Shown here piece after piece: positions 41,101 to 49,912 of a DNA stretch of 64,000 nt (position 1 is the first letter of the stretch; each line of letters begins with the position of its first letter). The notes under the pieces are model-generated. The model was not told the DNA's origin. It saw only the letters and a list, made by a program, of their open reading frames with translations, and ran no database searches. Where the stretch lies: the NCBI GenBank assembly GCA_016124335.1, contig WGNX01000004.1:1-64000 (forward strand), read 5' to 3'. This DNA is from Alphaproteobacteria bacterium (GTDB lineage: Bacteria; Pseudomonadota; Alphaproteobacteria; CACIAM-22H2). The position numbers and the translations under genes were made by a program.

Positions 41101-41541
41101 ATTGTTGCCAAACCGGACCGCAACACTCTGCGCCGGCGGCGGTGCCGGCGTTGCTCCCGAACCCGGCGGTGGTGCCACCTGCGCGGCCGGCGGGGCCGGC
41201 GCCGGTGTCGTCACCGGTGGAGCCGCCAATGGTGTTGCCGGAGCATTTGCCCACGGTGCGGCCGCCGAAGCCGGTGGAGCCGGAGAAGCTGCCGTCGCCG
41301 GGCGCGCGGGCGCGCCGCCCGGTGCTGCCGGTGCCGGCTGAGCCTCGGCCGGCGCCGCGGGGGTTACCGGGAAATTCGACCACGGTGCAGGCTGCGCAAG
41401 AGACGGCCCCCACACAAGCGCCAGCAGCGCCGCGCCGACACTTCGCCGCAACATCCCGGTACGCCAAGCCCTGTGCGTTCGCGCCGAATTCGCCACGCGC
41501 ATTGCGTCCCAAAGGCTTCCCTGCGAAGCCGAACCCTGCAT
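38194..41541 (-). CDS. Large tetratricopeptide-repeat envelope protein with Ala/Pro-rich N-terminal region
   Basis: Signal-like GAALLALVWGPSLAQ, A/P-rich linker, beta-rich segment, then helical repeats (LDLARFYFAHGLFAETNAMMRL...). Confidence 0.75.
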   Translation of the reverse strand: MQGSASQGSLWDAMRVANSARTHRAWRTGMLRRSVGAALLALVWGPSLAQPAPWSNFPVTPAAPAEAQPAPAAPGGAPARPATAASPAPPASAAAPWANAPATPLAAPPVTTPAPAPPAAQVAPPPGSGATPAPPPAQSVAVRFGNNQGFDRAVINWPEDVDYQVEQNGRDVKVTFGSPVNFNTAQFTNGLRNSVSNVRTDRAGERTTLDFKLADKVGLRHFRAGPRLVLDFVRDGSIASGQPTTQQVQLPTAAQAQQAQQAAAQQAEQAARPAGGAPGQQGAPPPSTALGPGGRPPTPDFQALSQRAQALGLGQAAGGNALSPLRGPVPVELIREDNFQSLRFGFTEPVGAAVFRRGQNLWIAFDRPVDIDLAPLRNGAQVRDLLGDVEIVESQGTVLRMAPRAGANSFVRRDGTAWVVEIGRLPRKPDKPLEVVVRNPDTPADARVAIELPGAQTVLRLRDPEIGDELAIVPTAVAGIGLADTRRYEQFQILASVQGAVVRPDDDGVAVRPLGTSVEISSTRGLFVTAPTAAGMPGAPPMRQGTLLDIANWQRGGPAKYNEDRPALERMVAAARPGDARNAARLDLARFYFAHGLFAETNAMMRLIGEERPQTLDGPQNRAMRGVAELYAGNLDEAARWLNHSSLDQEGEAAMWRGALAMAQNDPQAALLQFDRAADNSEHFPPNFANRIGLAIAGARLYGKELDAAQRAVDKVLANSPSRGDKARADYLRGRIALDRGDERAALAAWSTLDLGTVTRARVQAELARIEVESNKGDMTPPETVAALERLRFAWRGDELEFDIQRRLGRAQLAAGDFRTGVQTLRDAAKRFPQARDRGELEGDVKREFRRLFLEGTADKLSPVAAIGLFEDYRDLVPNGPEGDEMVRKLAERLVSVDLLDRAGDLLDYQMRNRLQGTPRAEVGTRLAAIRLLDRKQQAALDALDASDVPGMPDEMRRERTRLAARALADMGRAPEALGRLEGDNGPDADLLRAEIALRTRSWGPAAQALERLVGNPPPANQPIEDNRARQVLHLAVALALGGDDAGTMRLRNRFGPTMAKSPYAEVFRVLTAEKAGATPDIASIAARVSSLAPFESFLSGYRQKLAPKATAPKS

Positions 41542-41606
41542 TTTACTACAGGCACGGCTCAGCCCGAGCTAAGTGCCCGAATCGACACGGATTCTAAGCT
41601 GGGAAT

Positions 41607-42269
41607 CTAGGCCTTGTCGAACAGCGCGTCGATATCTGCCTGGTTTGGCGCGGCATCCGGCATTTGCGGGCCGTTCAGGAGCGCGGCTTCGCCGCTAGGC
41701 TGCCGCCGCGCCGCTGAAATTTCAGGAATACCGGCCGCCGGCAGATCGAGGGCTTCAAGCAGGCCGGCCACCGTCTGATCGACCTCGCGAAGCACCGCGA
41801 CAATCTTCGATATCCGCTGACCGGTAATGTCCTGAAAATTGCAGGCCTCGTAGATCGACGTCACCTCGTTGAGGACGGCTGCAGCGGTTTCTCCGCCAGC
41901 CGCATTCGCACCCTTCTCGATGCGCTCGACGGCGTCGAGAATTGCGTTTGTGGCGGCCTCTGTTGCACCAACGATAGCGGTCAGTTCATCGCCGGCCGTC
42001 GGCAGGTGCTTGGCCCGAATGTCGCGCGCACTTATCGCGGCCAGATCGCGCTTGGCGTCTGCGATGATGCGCGCAAGATGCTCCACGCCCCCGGCGATGC
42101 CGGCCGGCAAGACATTCCGCTCGCGGGACGCTCCGGACTTGCGGCGCTTTTTCGTCTGCGTGGGCGCTTTGGCACGCGCCTTGGCGCGCGCGGGCTTTCG
42201 CTGCACCCGCTTTTTCTTCGCGGCGCCCCGTTTCGGTCGGGTTCGCGCGGCTGACTTCTTCGCGGGCAT
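41607..42269 (-). CDS. cheZ: CheZ-like protein phosphatase with Lys/Arg-rich N-terminal tail
   Basis: EVTSIYEACNFQDITGQRISKIVAVLREVDQTVAGLL, C-terminal QADIDALFDKA; N-term MPAKKSAARTRPKRGAAKKKRVQRKPARAKARAKAPTQTKKRRKSG. Confidence 0.82.
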   Translation of the reverse strand: MPAKKSAARTRPKRGAAKKKRVQRKPARAKARAKAPTQTKKRRKSGASRERNVLPAGIAGGVEHLARIIADAKRDLAAISARDIRAKHLPTAGDELTAIVGATEAATNAILDAVERIEKGANAAGGETAAAVLNEVTSIYEACNFQDITGQRISKIVAVLREVDQTVAGLLEALDLPAAGIPEISAARRQPSGEAALLNGPQMPDAAPNQADIDALFDKA

Positions 42270-42293
42270 GTGGTTCCTCCCCGCAGCGCGGGA

Positions 42294-42680
42294 TCAGAAG
42301 TCGCCGAGAACCGTAGCGATCTTCCCCTTCAGCGTTGCGGCGTTGAACGGCTTGACGATGTAGTTGTTCACGCCCGCCTGCTTGGCGGCGATCACGTTCT
42401 CGGTCTTGCTTTCCGCAGTCACCATGATGAACGGGATGTGCTTGAGCTTGGCATCCCCGCGCACTTCCTGGAGGAGCTGCAGGCCGGTCATCGGCTGCAT
42501 GTTCCAGTCGGAAATGATCAGGCCGTACTCTTTCGCGCGGACCTTCTGAAGTGCGGAAGAGCCGTCCTCCGCCTCATCGACATTCGTGAAGCCGATCTGG
42601 TTCAGCAGATTCTTCACGATCCTCAACATCGTCTTGTAATCATCGACGATGAGGACGTTCATTCGCAGATCGACGGCCAT
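42294..42680 (-). CDS. cheY: Chemotaxis response regulator CheY
   Basis: NVLIVDDYKTMLRIVKNLLNQIGF...LIISDWNMQPMTGLQLLQEVR...FIMVTAES...VKPFNAATLKGKI; start 42680. Confidence 0.94.
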   Translation of the reverse strand: MAVDLRMNVLIVDDYKTMLRIVKNLLNQIGFTNVDEAEDGSSALQKVRAKEYGLIISDWNMQPMTGLQLLQEVRGDAKLKHIPFIMVTAESKTENVIAAKQAGVNNYIVKPFNAATLKGKIATVLGDF

Positions 42681-42762
42681 GCCATTTTCTCCCAGACCAG
42701 ATTCGACGCATTCGCGCCAGGACAAGGCGCGCGCTTGCGGTCCCCATCCTTAACCAAGTCGC

Positions 42763-42778
42763 GTTAAGAGCTTACTAA
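42763..42778 (-). promoter_or_regulatory. CtrA-like box upstream of cheY
   Basis: Minus strand TTAG-TAAGCTC-TTAAC vs Caulobacter consensus TTAA-N7-TTAAC (one mismatch). Confidence 0.4.
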
Positions 42779-42811
42779 TTGAGGCCGCTAATCCGGTAAA
42801 GCCCCAATGCG

Positions 42812-43543
42812 TCAGCCGGAACGCCCCGGAATACGGGACGGCGGGATGTTTTCCGGCTGCTTCCGGCGCGCAATCTCAGCGGTAACCTGCTGCGCACGGA
42901 TCGGGTTCATCTGGGCCAGGATCGGCGCGGCGCGGCGCTCGTTCATCGCCTCGACGATCTCAACCAATGTCGGCATTTCCATCTGTTCGAAGATCCGCGC
43001 CGCTTCGGCAGGCTTCATGTTCTGGAACATCTTGATCAGGCTGTTACGGCGCGCCTGCTCCTGCTCGTCATACTTTGCGAGTGCGCTTTCGACCGCGGAT
43101 TGGAGTTTCTTCAGCTCGTCGACCTGCTGCTGGATGCGACGTTCTGCCGCCTGCAGGATCGCATCGCGCTGGTCGAGTTCCGCTGCCCGCTTGTCGATTT
43201 CCTCGCGTCGCTTGGCGAGGTCTTCGAGCGTCTCGATCTCGCCGGGGCTGAAGACGCGCTCGCCCTCCGAATCCGTTCGGCCGGGCAGCTGGCGTGCCGG
43301 CTCGGCGGCCTTTTCACCTTGGGCAGCGGGAGCATTTGCTGGCGCTGGTGCAGCGGCCGGCGCAGGCGCCTGCGCAAGAAGAACAGGTCGCGGGCTCGGC
43401 GACGGCGCCGACGGTACAGGACGCGTCGGCGGCGTTTGCTGGGCAATGGCAACGCCGAAATTACCGATACGCAAAACAAGCAGAAGCGTCGCCACGATGA
43501 CGACGACAGGCAGCAGGCGAATACGGTCGAGAAGTCGGTTCAA
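42812..43543 (-). CDS. motE: MotE family flagellar protein
   Basis: TM helix, coiled coil, MFQNMKPAEAARIFEQMEMPTLVEIVEAMNERRAAPILAQMNPIRAQQVTAEIARRK. Confidence 0.85.
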   Translation of the reverse strand: MNRLLDRIRLLPVVVIVATLLLVLRIGNFGVAIAQQTPPTRPVPSAPSPSPRPVLLAQAPAPAAAPAPANAPAAQGEKAAEPARQLPGRTDSEGERVFSPGEIETLEDLAKRREEIDKRAAELDQRDAILQAAERRIQQQVDELKKLQSAVESALAKYDEQEQARRNSLIKMFQNMKPAEAARIFEQMEMPTLVEIVEAMNERRAAPILAQMNPIRAQQVTAEIARRKQPENIPPSRIPGRSG

Positions 43544-44061
43544 GCGCGCGCTCCCGCCGAAGGCCCGTTTTTGCGGCGATCGGCGATCGCCCGCAACAGT
43601 TCCTGCTCTGCCTGCGAGCGGACGGGACCGCGTTCGCCGGCGCCGTCGGCAGGCGATTGGCGCACGGCCGGCCGTTCCTCTCGCGCGCGCGCCGGAAGCG
43701 GCGCATTTTCCCGAACAGCGATCGGCGCCGATGCCATGACGGCACGCGGGCGAAGTGCATCGCTCAATCTGTCAGCAGCTGGTTCGGCACGATGGACGAG
43801 GAGTTCCAGATCGTCTTTGAGCGAGAGCGCTTTACGCGTCTGATCTTCGAGTAGCTTGCCCGATGCGTCGCTTGCGGCTTTCAACTCGGCAATGGCCTCT
43901 TCGGCACGTTCGGCGGCCTTCACGAATTCGGCGGTCGCGCGCTCAAGCTCGACGCGCCCTTCACGCCAGCTGCCGAGCTTTCGATTGAGGCGGATGGCAT
44001 AAACGATCACCGCAAGCAGAAGTGCGGCAAGCACGCCGTTCAACGCGAGATCCAGCCCCAT
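43540..44061 (-). CDS. DUF6468-like flagellar-cluster membrane protein
   Basis: MGLDLALNGVLAALLLAVIVYAIRLNRKLGSWREGRVELERATAEFVKAAERAEEAIAELK...; starts at the fliM stop. Confidence 0.65.
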   Translation of the reverse strand: MGLDLALNGVLAALLLAVIVYAIRLNRKLGSWREGRVELERATAEFVKAAERAEEAIAELKAASDASGKLLEDQTRKALSLKDDLELLVHRAEPAADRLSDALRPRAVMASAPIAVRENAPLPARAREERPAVRQSPADGAGERGPVRSQAEQELLRAIADRRKNGPSAGARA

Positions 44062-45131
44062 CACGTTTCCTCGTACTTGTTGATCTTGCGTTCGATCATG
44101 ACCGCGACATTCTGCCCGCGCCGTCCCATGCGGCCCTTGAACAGGCTTTCCGGGCCGCAAAGCACCTTGATTTCGCTTTCCGGCGTCGCGTTGAGCATCA
44201 GGCGCGTGCCGACCTTGAAATCCAGCACGTCCTGCAAGGTCATCACCTGCTCGTCGACGACGGCGTGAATGTCGACGTCGGTTGCCCAAAGCTCGGTGGC
44301 AAGGTGGCCTTCCCAAATCGAGTCACGGCCGAATTTCTCGCCCATGAACTGCTGCAGCAGCATTTCGCGCACGGGCTCGAGTGTCGCGTACGGAAGGAGC
44401 AACTCGAGACGACCGCCGCGGTCTTCCATGTCGATGCGCAGCTTGGCGATGATGGCGGCGTTTGCCGGTCGCGCGATCGTGGCGAAGCGTGGATTGGTCT
44501 CAAGTCGTTCGAAACGGAAATTGACCTTGCTGATCGGGTCGAACGAGGCGGACAGATCGCCGAGAACAACCGCGACAAGGCGCTCGACGAGGTTTCGTTC
44601 GATCGTCGTATAGGGGCGACCTTCGATGCGCATGGCGGCGGTGCCGCGGCGGCCGCCGAGCAGCACGTCGACGATCGAATAGATGAGCGCGGAATCGACG
44701 GTCAGAAGGCCGAAATTGTCCCACTGCTCCGCCTTGAAAACGGCGAGCATGGCGGGAAGCGGGATCGAGTTCACGTAGTCGCCGAAGCGCGTCGACGTGA
44801 TGACGTCGAGCGAGACTTCAACGTTGTCCGAGGTGAAATTGCGCAGCGATGTCGTCAGCATTCGGACCAGTCGGTCGAACACGATTTCGAGCATCGGCAG
44901 GCGCTCGTACGACACGAGCGCGCTGTTGATGATCGCCTGCATTCCCGACGTGCCACCGTCGCCGCCGCCGCCGGCGTCGAACCCGAGCAGCGAGTCGATT
45001 TCATCCTGGTTCAGGACGCGTGCGGTCGCATCGCCGCCACCGCCGCCGCCGCCTTGGTCGCCGCCGCCCTCCATGGACGCCCATTCGGCGGCCATCTTTT
45101 CTTCGTCGGACATGTTGTTCGGGTCGGCCAT
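44061..45131 (-). CDS. fliM: Flagellar motor switch protein FliM
   Basis: VLNQDEIDSLLGF, MLEIVFDRLVRMLTTSLRNFTSDNVEVSL, C-terminal GTRLMLNATPESEIKVLCGPESLFKGRMGRRGQNVAVMIE. Confidence 0.96.
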   Translation of the reverse strand: MADPNNMSDEEKMAAEWASMEGGGDQGGGGGGGDATARVLNQDEIDSLLGFDAGGGGDGGTSGMQAIINSALVSYERLPMLEIVFDRLVRMLTTSLRNFTSDNVEVSLDVITSTRFGDYVNSIPLPAMLAVFKAEQWDNFGLLTVDSALIYSIVDVLLGGRRGTAAMRIEGRPYTTIERNLVERLVAVVLGDLSASFDPISKVNFRFERLETNPRFATIARPANAAIIAKLRIDMEDRGGRLELLLPYATLEPVREMLLQQFMGEKFGRDSIWEGHLATELWATDVDIHAVVDEQVMTLQDVLDFKVGTRLMLNATPESEIKVLCGPESLFKGRMGRRGQNVAVMIERKINKYEET

Positions 45132-45167
45132 GGTCTTCGCCTTCTCTCGGCTCTTCTCTCGGGCGGG

Positions 45168-45728
45168 TTACTGGACGAGCATTTCCTTGAACAGCAGGTC
45201 GTTGACGCGCGCCGGCGCAGCGGCAAGTTGAACGCGCGTCATAAGCTCCTCGCGAAGCTTCAGGAAGCCGGACGATCCGCGAAGATCCTCCGGCCGCAAC
45301 TCCCGAAGATAGATCTGGAAGTTGTCGACGATGCGCGGAAGGTTCGCTTCGAAGATGCCGGCGTCGTCGACGCTCTTGAGTTCGACCGAAAGCGTGAGTT
45401 TCAGGAACGACGTGCGTCGCCCGGCGCCCGCGTTCAGGTTCACGAGGAGGTCGGGCATGTTGTAGTAGACGATTTTCTGCGGGCCCTCGTCCTTCTTTTC
45501 CGGCGTGGCCATATGCTCGCCTTCGGCGTGCTCCTCGGCAGCCGGCTTCTTGCTCGAGAAAAGGAAGAAGTACGCGCCCGCGCCGCCGCCAAGCAGCAGC
45601 ACGACGGCCGCGCCGATGATGATCAGCATCTTCCCGGACAGCAGCTTCTTCTTGGGCGCCGCACCGTCTGCCGATGCGCCCTCTTCGCCGCCTTCCGTCT
45701 TCTCCTCGTCCGCCATCTCGACCCTCAA
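45168..45728 (-). CDS. fliL: Flagellar basal body-associated protein FliL (copy 1)
   Basis: KKKLLSGKMLIIIGAAVVLLLGGGAGAYFF...YYNMPDLLVNLNAGAGRRTSFLKLTLSVELKS...LRELRPEDLRGSSGFLKLREELMTRV. Confidence 0.93.
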   Translation of the reverse strand: MRVEMADEEKTEGGEEGASADGAAPKKKLLSGKMLIIIGAAVVLLLGGGAGAYFFLFSSKKPAAEEHAEGEHMATPEKKDEGPQKIVYYNMPDLLVNLNAGAGRRTSFLKLTLSVELKSVDDAGIFEANLPRIVDNFQIYLRELRPEDLRGSSGFLKLREELMTRVQLAAAPARVNDLLFKEMLVQ

Positions 45729-45748
45729 TCCGCCAAGGCAAATCTTGG

Positions 45749-45804
45749 CCGGATTTATCTAAACTTCCCGATAATGTGCCAAACGAAGGTTAACAAGGCG
45801 TTAT
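45749..45804 (-). promoter_or_regulatory. Candidate promoter of fliL copy 1: CtrA-like box (45789-45804) plus TTTAGATAAATCCGG (45749-45763)
   Basis: Minus strand ATAA-CGCCTTG-TTAAC, 25 bp, TTTAGATAAATCCGG; same spacing as upstream of fliL copy 2. Confidence 0.45.
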
Positions 45805-45868
45805 CAACAGCTCGAAACAAGTTAAATTTGTTTCAGTAAGTTATTTATATATAACGCATAAATCAAAT

Positions 45869-46390
45869 TTACTGGACTAGGATTTCGCGGAACAGAACAT
45901 CGTTCACACGAGCCGGCGCCGCCGCGATTTTTATGCGCACGAGCAATTCCTCGCGCAGTCGCGTCAATCCGGCCGACCCGCGCAGATCATCCGGGCGAAG
46001 TTCGCGGAGATAGGTGATCAACGTATCGATGATCCGTGGCATCGCTTCTTCGAATGCGGTCGTGTCCGCCTCGACGATCTCGACGGTGGACGTGAGTTTC
46101 ACGAAGGCCGAGCGCGAATTGGGCGGCGTGTTCAAATTTACGAGCACGTCCGGCATCGCATAAATCGTGGTTTTCGGTGGCGGCTCGACCTTCTCGGCCT
46201 CCGCGACCGGTTCCTGATGCTTTGGCCCGATGTAACCCAGAAAATAGGCTGCTCCGCCGCCGCCGAGCAGAAGCAGGATCGGAACGATGATGATGATGAG
46301 CTTCTTGCCGGATAGCTTCTTCTTTGGCGCCTCGCCGCCTTCTGCGGCGCCTGCGCCTTCGCCTTCCGTTTCTGCTGCCGGTTCGGCCAT
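45869..46390 (-). CDS. FliL paralogue (copy 2)
   Basis: KKKLSGKKLIIIIVPILLLLGGGGAAYFLGYIG...IYAMPDVLVNLNTPPNSRSAFVKLTSTVEI...LRELRPDDLRGSAGLTRLREELLVRIKIAAAPARVNDVLFREILVQ. Confidence 0.93.
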   Translation of the reverse strand: MAEPAAETEGEGAGAAEGGEAPKKKLSGKKLIIIIVPILLLLGGGGAAYFLGYIGPKHQEPVAEAEKVEPPPKTTIYAMPDVLVNLNTPPNSRSAFVKLTSTVEIVEADTTAFEEAMPRIIDTLITYLRELRPDDLRGSAGLTRLREELLVRIKIAAAPARVNDVLFREILVQ

Positions 46391-46434
46391 CCCCGTATCC
46401 CAAAAGCTGCGAGTCGTCCCGACACGGAACTATG

Positions 46435-46490
46435 CCGGAATTATCTAAATTCCGGTTGATATTCCCACCGATTGGTTAATGCGTGGTTAG
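46435..46490 (-). promoter_or_regulatory. Candidate promoter of fliL copy 2: CtrA-like box (46475-46490) plus TTTAGATAATTCCGG (46435-46449)
   Basis: Minus strand CTAA-CCACGCA-TTAAC, 25 bp, TTTAGATAATTCCGG; the box overlaps the stop of the upstream merR-like gene. Confidence 0.45.
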
Positions 46491-46981
46491 CGCGTCCTTG
46501 CCTTGAGCAACGCGCGAAGCGCCTCAAGTTCTTCCAGCGCAGACTGAATGGCCGACCGGTCCGGACCCTTCGCGAAAAGCGGTAGCGGTGGCGCAACCAC
46601 CGGCGCGGGGGCAGCAACCGGCGTTGGCGCCGCTGCCGTCGGAATCTGGGGCTTCGCAGAGACGGCCGGCACAGGCACCGGGATGGGCATGTCGCTCAGG
46701 CCATGGTCCTTGAGCAGCCGCTGCACGCCCTTGATTGTGTAGCCGTGCTTATAGAGCAGCTCCCGGATACGGCGGAGCAATTCGACATCTTCCGGGCGAT
46801 AGTAACGACGACCGCCTGCCCGCTTCAGCGGTTTGATCTGCGTGAAACGCGTTTCCCAGAACCGCAGCACATGCTGCGGCACGTCGAGATCACCCGCGAC
46901 TTCGCTGATCGTGCGGAAGGCGTCAGCCGATTTTCCGCTCCGCCGGATTGCGGACGCGCTTTCGGCAAACGGCTCGGCCAT
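46487..46981 (-). CDS. MerR family transcriptional regulator
   Basis: [69 protein letters not shown]. Confidence 0.93.
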   Translation of the reverse strand: MAEPFAESASAIRRSGKSADAFRTISEVAGDLDVPQHVLRFWETRFTQIKPLKRAGGRRYYRPEDVELLRRIRELLYKHGYTIKGVQRLLKDHGLSDMPIPVPVPAVSAKPQIPTAAAPTPVAAPAPVVAPPLPLFAKGPDRSAIQSALEELEALRALLKARTR

Positions 46982-46987
46982 CGGCCG

Positions 46988-47377
46988 TTAGCCCTTGTTC
47001 GGTGTGGAACCGGTCGGAGCGGCGGGCTTCGGCGCCGCGGCGGGGGTTCCGACGGCCGTGACCGGCGCCTGGCCGGCCTTGGTCATCGAACGATTGATCT
47101 TGTTTTTCAAAACGTGCGACGCACGGAACACCAGCACCCGGCGCGGCAGGATCGGCACTTCTTCGCCGGTTTTCGGGTTACGCCCGACACGGCGCCCCTT
47201 CTGGCGGACCGAGAAGCTGCCGAATGACGAGATCTTCACGGTTTCGCCGCGCGTCAGCGCGTCGACGATCTCGCCAAGGACTGTTTCTACGAGCGTTGCC
47301 GAGTCGTTTCGCGAAAGACCAACTTCTTGGTAAACGGCTTCCGACAGATCGGCGCGCGTGACCGTGGTCTCCGACAT
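46988..47377 (-). CDS. ihfA: Integration host factor subunit alpha
   Basis: [89 protein letters not shown] plus A/P-rich tail. Confidence 0.94.
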   Translation of the reverse strand: MSETTVTRADLSEAVYQEVGLSRNDSATLVETVLGEIVDALTRGETVKISSFGSFSVRQKGRRVGRNPKTGEEVPILPRRVLVFRASHVLKNKINRSMTKAGQAPVTAVGTPAAAPKPAAPTGSTPNKG

Positions 47378-47507
47378 AACAACCCCCCGGGGCGAAAAAA
47401 TGGCTTATTTCCGAAAAGCTAACGCACCCATGTAAAGCGGTCAATTACAAAGGGATGGAGGGCAGAGTTGAATCGATCCCTCGGCTTGGGGGCCGCAAAC
47501 CGCGCGC

Positions 47508-48509
47508 CTACCAGCGAATGACGCTTGCGCCCCAGGTCAAACCACCGCCGATCGCCTCGAGAAGCACGATCTGGCCCTGCTTGATCCGGCCGTCGCCCGC
47601 CGCTTCCGCAAGTGCAAGCGGGATCGATGCGGCAGACGTGTTGGCATGACGCGCCACGGTCGAAACGACATGTTCGGGGCCGAGGCCAAGCTTCTTGGCC
47701 ATGCCGTCGATGATGCGCTGGTTGGCCTGATGGGGTACGAGCCAATCGACATCGGCACCCGTCAGCTTGTTTGCGCCAAGCGCCTCTTCGACGACCTCGG
47801 CAAGCTTGACCACGGCGTGCCGGAAGACCTCCTGGCCGTTCATCCGGACGACACCGACTTCCCTGTTCGAGCCAGGACCGCCGGTTACGAACAGCGCGTC
47901 CTTGTAGCGGCCGTCGGAGTGGAGATGGCAAGACAGGATCCCGCGCCCCGTGTCGGCGGCAACTTCTTCCGCGCGCAGCACGACGGCACCGGCCCCATCG
48001 CCAAACAGCACGCAGGTGGTGCGATCCTGCCAATCGAGAATGCGCGTGAATGTCTCGGCACCGATCACCAGGGCCGTCTCGATCTGGCCGACGCGAATGA
48101 AATTGTCCGCGATCGACATCGCATAGACGAAGCCGGAGCAGACGGCCTGCACATCGAATGCGAAGCCGCGGCCGTTCATGCCAAGCTTGGCCTGAACCGC
48201 CGTCGCGGTTGCCGGGAACGTGTTGTCTGGCGTCGTCGTCGCGACGATCACAAGGTCGATATTCTCCGGACCGAGACCGGCATGCGCAAGCGCACGCCTG
48301 GCCGCTTCCGTCGCCAGGTCCGACGTGCGTTCATCTTCGGCCGCGATGTGTCGCTGCCGGATGCCGGTTCGCGCCACGATCCATTCGTCGGACGTCTCGA
48401 CGCGTTTGGACAACGCCTCGTTCGTCACGACGTTCGCCGGCAGATAGGCCCCAGTTCCGCATACGACCGCGCGGCGAACGGTTCCGGCTGTACCTTTCAA
48501 ATTCGCCAT
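47508..48509 (-). CDS. fabH: Beta-ketoacyl-ACP synthase III
   Basis: [43 protein letters not shown]. Confidence 0.96.
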   Translation of the reverse strand: MANLKGTAGTVRRAVVCGTGAYLPANVVTNEALSKRVETSDEWIVARTGIRQRHIAAEDERTSDLATEAARRALAHAGLGPENIDLVIVATTTPDNTFPATATAVQAKLGMNGRGFAFDVQAVCSGFVYAMSIADNFIRVGQIETALVIGAETFTRILDWQDRTTCVLFGDGAGAVVLRAEEVAADTGRGILSCHLHSDGRYKDALFVTGGPGSNREVGVVRMNGQEVFRHAVVKLAEVVEEALGANKLTGADVDWLVPHQANQRIIDGMAKKLGLGPEHVVSTVARHANTSAASIPLALAEAAGDGRIKQGQIVLLEAIGGGLTWGASVIRW

Positions 48510-48513
48510 CCTT

Positions 48514-49557
48514 TCAGGTCGTCACGGCGTCGTTGGCAGGCGGCGGCGCCAGATGCGCAAGCTCGTCGCGGATCTTGTCGTTGAGCCGATGGGAGATCAT
48601 GTCGATCGCCACGCCCAGCGCATTGGCGAAGCCGAGCGCATCCGTACCGCCATGACTTTTGACGACGATGCCGTTCAGGCCGACCAGCATCGCGCCGTTG
48701 TACCGACGCGGGTCCGTGCGAAGGCGGACCTTGTTGATCGCGGATTTGGCAAGCAAATAGCCGATTTTCGCGAATATCGACGAGGCGAAGGCCCCCCGCA
48801 GGAAGCCGGAATAAAGCTTCGATGTGCCTTCGGCGATCTTGAGCGCGATATTGCCGGTGAAGCCGTCCGTCACGACGACATCAACCGTGCCGGCGGGGAC
48901 GTCATCGCCTTCGACAAATCCGTGAAACCGGATTGGAAGATGCGTTTCGCGCAGCCACGCGGCGGCCGCGCGCAGTTCTTCGTGACCCTTCATCTCCTCC
49001 GAACCGACGTTGAGAAGGCCCACGCTCGGCTGCGACAGGCCAAGCACGGCGCGCGCGAAGACCTCGCCCATGATCGCGAACTGGACGAGATTGTTCGTAT
49101 CGCACTGGACGTTGGCCCCCAGATCGAGCATCACGCTTTCGCCACGCGTCGTCGGGAAAAGCGAAGCGATTGCCGGCCGGTCGATGCCCGGCAGTGTCTT
49201 CAGGACAAATTTCGCCATCGCCATCAGCGCGCCGGTATTGCCCGCTGACACGATTCCGGCTGCTTCGCCGTCGCGCACGGCATCAATTGCCAGCCGCATG
49301 CTCGACTTGCGCCCCGAACGCAAAGCCACGGCCGGCTTCGCATCGCCGGACACGAATTCGGCCGTGTGGACGACGCGCGCGGCTTTCTTCAGATAGCGCG
49401 TCTGCGCGATCAGCGGATTCAGCCGCGCTTCATCGCCAAACAACAGGAATTCAACGTTCGGGTGGCGCTCCTGCGCCGTATCGCAGCCGGCGATCACCAT
49501 GTCGGGAGCCTTGTCGCCCCCCATGGCATCGACGGATACGACGAGCCGCTGACTCAA
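48514..49557 (-). CDS. plsX: Phosphate acyltransferase PlsX
   Basis: [60 protein letters not shown]. Confidence 0.96.
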   Translation of the reverse strand: MSQRLVVSVDAMGGDKAPDMVIAGCDTAQERHPNVEFLLFGDEARLNPLIAQTRYLKKAARVVHTAEFVSGDAKPAVALRSGRKSSMRLAIDAVRDGEAAGIVSAGNTGALMAMAKFVLKTLPGIDRPAIASLFPTTRGESVMLDLGANVQCDTNNLVQFAIMGEVFARAVLGLSQPSVGLLNVGSEEMKGHEELRAAAAWLRETHLPIRFHGFVEGDDVPAGTVDVVVTDGFTGNIALKIAEGTSKLYSGFLRGAFASSIFAKIGYLLAKSAINKVRLRTDPRRYNGAMLVGLNGIVVKSHGGTDALGFANALGVAIDMISHRLNDKIRDELAHLAPPPANDAVTT

Positions 49558-49593
49558 AGGCGCATGCCCCTGCCCGGGCGGCCCGGCCGGGAC

Positions 49594-49782
49594 TTAGCCT
49601 TGCGCCGGCTCGGACGCGACAACTTCACGCCCGTCATAGAAGCCGCATGCGCCGCAAATATGGTGCGGACGCTTCAGTTCGCCGCAATTCGGGCACTCGG
49701 CGTAGGCGTTGGCCGCCAGCGCGTGATGCGAGCGGCGCATGTTGCGACGCGAGGGAGAAACTTTCTTCTTAGGAACCGCCAT
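49594..49782 (-). CDS. rpmF: 50S ribosomal protein L32
   Basis: [22 protein letters not shown]...[25 protein letters not shown]. Confidence 0.96.
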   Translation of the reverse strand: MAVPKKKVSPSRRNMRRSHHALAANAYAECPNCGELKRPHHICGACGFYDGREVVASEPAQG

Positions 49783-49912
49783 AACACAACCTCGTCCGTG
49801 AGCCGCGGCGCCGGGCGCGCAACCCTGAAAAAGCGAAACGCCGTCTGGAATTCAGGCGCCTAGATAGACAATTCCGGTCCGGCGCTCAAGCGTTCTTTCC
49901 GTCCGTTATAGG

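Noticed and set aside
45729-45868. Sigma54 (TGGCAC-N5-TTGC) promoter upstream of fliL copy 1
   Set aside because: TGGCAC is present on the minus strand (TTTGGCACATTATCGGGAAG) but the TTGC element is missing at the required spacing.
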